Assembly (NCBI GenBank): GCA_947463335.1 | Contig: CANHRF010000069.1 | Span: 1 to 5,865 of the forward strand | Direction of reading: 5' to 3' | DNA: 5,865 nt | From: Actinomycetota bacterium | Lineage (GTDB): Bacteria; Actinomycetota; Actinomycetes; Nanopelagicales; Nanopelagicaceae | Shown: positions 5,402 to 5,865 of the stretch, in pieces | Layout: every line of letters begins with the position of its first letter | Position numbering within the stretch: position 1 is the first letter of the stretch | The notes under the pieces: model-generated | Database searches by the model: none | Told to the model about the DNA's origin: nothing | Seen by the model: the letters and a program-made list of their open reading frames with translations, nothing else | Position numbers and translations under genes: made by a program

Positions 5402-5865
5402 ATGAAATCGCCAACGACCTTCCGCAAGTACTCATCTGCTGGCACTGATTGGGCGGCCTGGTTCTTAGGTATCGGCTTGGGGCTGACGCTGGCGTTGCAG
5501 TTAACGACGATGCGTCAGAGCGATATCGATTCGGTTTACGCCGCGATCGCTTCGGTGTCGCGGGTTGCTGCATTGGTCGGGACTTACTTTGCGATCGTTG
5601 GAATTTTCTTGGTTGCGCGAATTCCTTGGGTAGAACGCGGCGTGGGGCACGATCGTTTGGTGACTTGGCATCGCAAGTTGGGGCCGTGGAGTCTGTATCT
5701 AATTGGTTTTCACGTCTTGTTTATTGTTTTAAGTTTTGCGGGGCAGGATCAAGTTTCGTTAGCTGTTGAACTCTGGCGGATGCTTAAAAACTTTGAGTGG
5801 ATGTGGGCGGCGCTGGCTGGATTTGTATTGATGGTAATGGCCGGGGTTACTTCATATAAAAAAGC
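5402..5865 (+). CDS. Ferric-reductase-like transmembrane protein, N-terminal part (3' end outside window)
   Basis: 154 complete codons are visible before the window ends inside codon 155. Hydrophobic segments lie at about 17-36, 56-73, 94-112 and 134-150. The stretch ARIPWVERGVGHDRLVTWHRKLG followed by LYLIGFHVLF is characteristic of bacterial ferric-reductase/NADPH-oxidase-like membrane domains. H90 and H104 are separated by 13 residues, the spacing of the paired heme-ligating histidines in this superfamily. The second histidine pair and the FAD/NAD(P)H-binding reductase domain usual for the family would lie beyond the window. It would move electrons across the membrane to an external acceptor such as ferric iron or oxygen; the acceptor is unknown. 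Composition is GC-richer than the gene before it (34 G or C in bases 5461-5520; all eight arginines use CGN codons). A functional link with the glycan genes is not evident. Confidence 0.78.
   Translation, partial: MKSPTTFRKYSSAGTDWAAWFLGIGLGLTLALQLTTMRQSDIDSVYAAIASVSRVAALVGTYFAIVGIFLVARIPWVERGVGHDRLVTWHRKLGPWSLYLIGFHVLFIVLSFAGQDQVSLAVELWRMLKNFEWMWAALAGFVLMVMAGVTSYKK
5543..5550. repeat. HIP1-type palindrome GCGATCGC, copy 4
   Basis: Fourth copy, encoding Ala-Ile-Ala in YAAIASVS of the ferric-reductase-like protein. A one-base variant, GCGATCGT, follows at 5591-5598. Confidence 0.9.

Noticed and set aside
461..5550. Cyanobacterial origin, suggested by four HIP1 octamers
   Set aside because: Protein style, the coiled-coil tail and TANNNT-spaced leaderless starts point to actinobacteria. 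This remains a judgement without a marker gene, so it is kept as a test in the findings.
5542..5563. CCGCGA / TCGCGG inverted repeat in the ferric-reductase-like gene
   Set aside because: Six-base arms in GC-rich coding DNA are expected by chance, and it overlaps the HIP1 copy.
5256..5573. Minus-strand open frame of 105 codons spanning the last intergenic gap
   Set aside because: It overlaps the start of the ferric-reductase-like gene and encodes an arginine- and proline-rich low-complexity product typical of antisense reading.
1..5865. CRISPR array, tRNA, insertion sequence or prophage remnants
   Set aside because: I saw no regularly spaced repeats, tRNA-like T-loop sequence, transposase motif or phage gene in any gap.

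Overview
The window reads as a cell-surface glycan locus of a small-genome, moderate-to-low-GC bacterium. The best guess is a freshwater actinobacterium of the acI / Nanopelagicales (Planktophila-like) type. This is inferred from the style of the proteins (an alanine-rich coiled-coil tail, a WaaL-fold ligase with a TPR tail, an actinobacterial-looking ferric-reductase membrane domain) and from two start codons that sit directly downstream of a TANNNT hexamer, as in leaderless actinobacterial messages. No rRNA or marker gene is present to prove it.

Layout: (1) 1-218, the C-terminal tail of an alanine-rich coiled-coil protein, followed by a strong intrinsic terminator with a UACG tetraloop (247-294). 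(2) 311-3213, a two-gene operon with an ATGA overlap: an O-antigen ligase/polymerase-like membrane protein with a C-terminal TPR domain, and a nucleotide-sugar 6-dehydrogenase of the WbpA/TviB (UDP-HexNAc) class. (3) 3215-4168 on the minus strand, an extended-SDR nucleotide-sugar enzyme resembling UDP-glucuronate decarboxylases; it converges on the dehydrogenase with only one base between the stop codons. (4) 4302-5282, a divergently placed membrane acyltransferase (acyltransferase_3 family) with clearly different base and arginine-codon use, probably acquired by transfer. (5) 5402-end, the N-terminal part of a ferric-reductase-like membrane protein that runs off the window and probably lies outside the glycan locus.

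A plausible joint role: the dehydrogenase and the SDR enzyme supply an unusual UDP-sugar (a uronic acid or its decarboxylated pentose form), the acyltransferase decorates the glycan, and the WaaL-fold protein polymerises it or transfers it to an acceptor outside the membrane. The acceptor is not visible; the neighbouring coiled-coil protein is one candidate.

The least expected signal is not a gene. The octamer GCGATCGC, known as HIP1 in cyanobacteria, occurs four times in 5.9 kb, always in frame as Ala-Ile-Ala. No gene-free stretch exceeds 300 bases; the three intergenic gaps (219-310, 4169-4301, 5283-5401) are described below. I did not find a convincing wholly new system.
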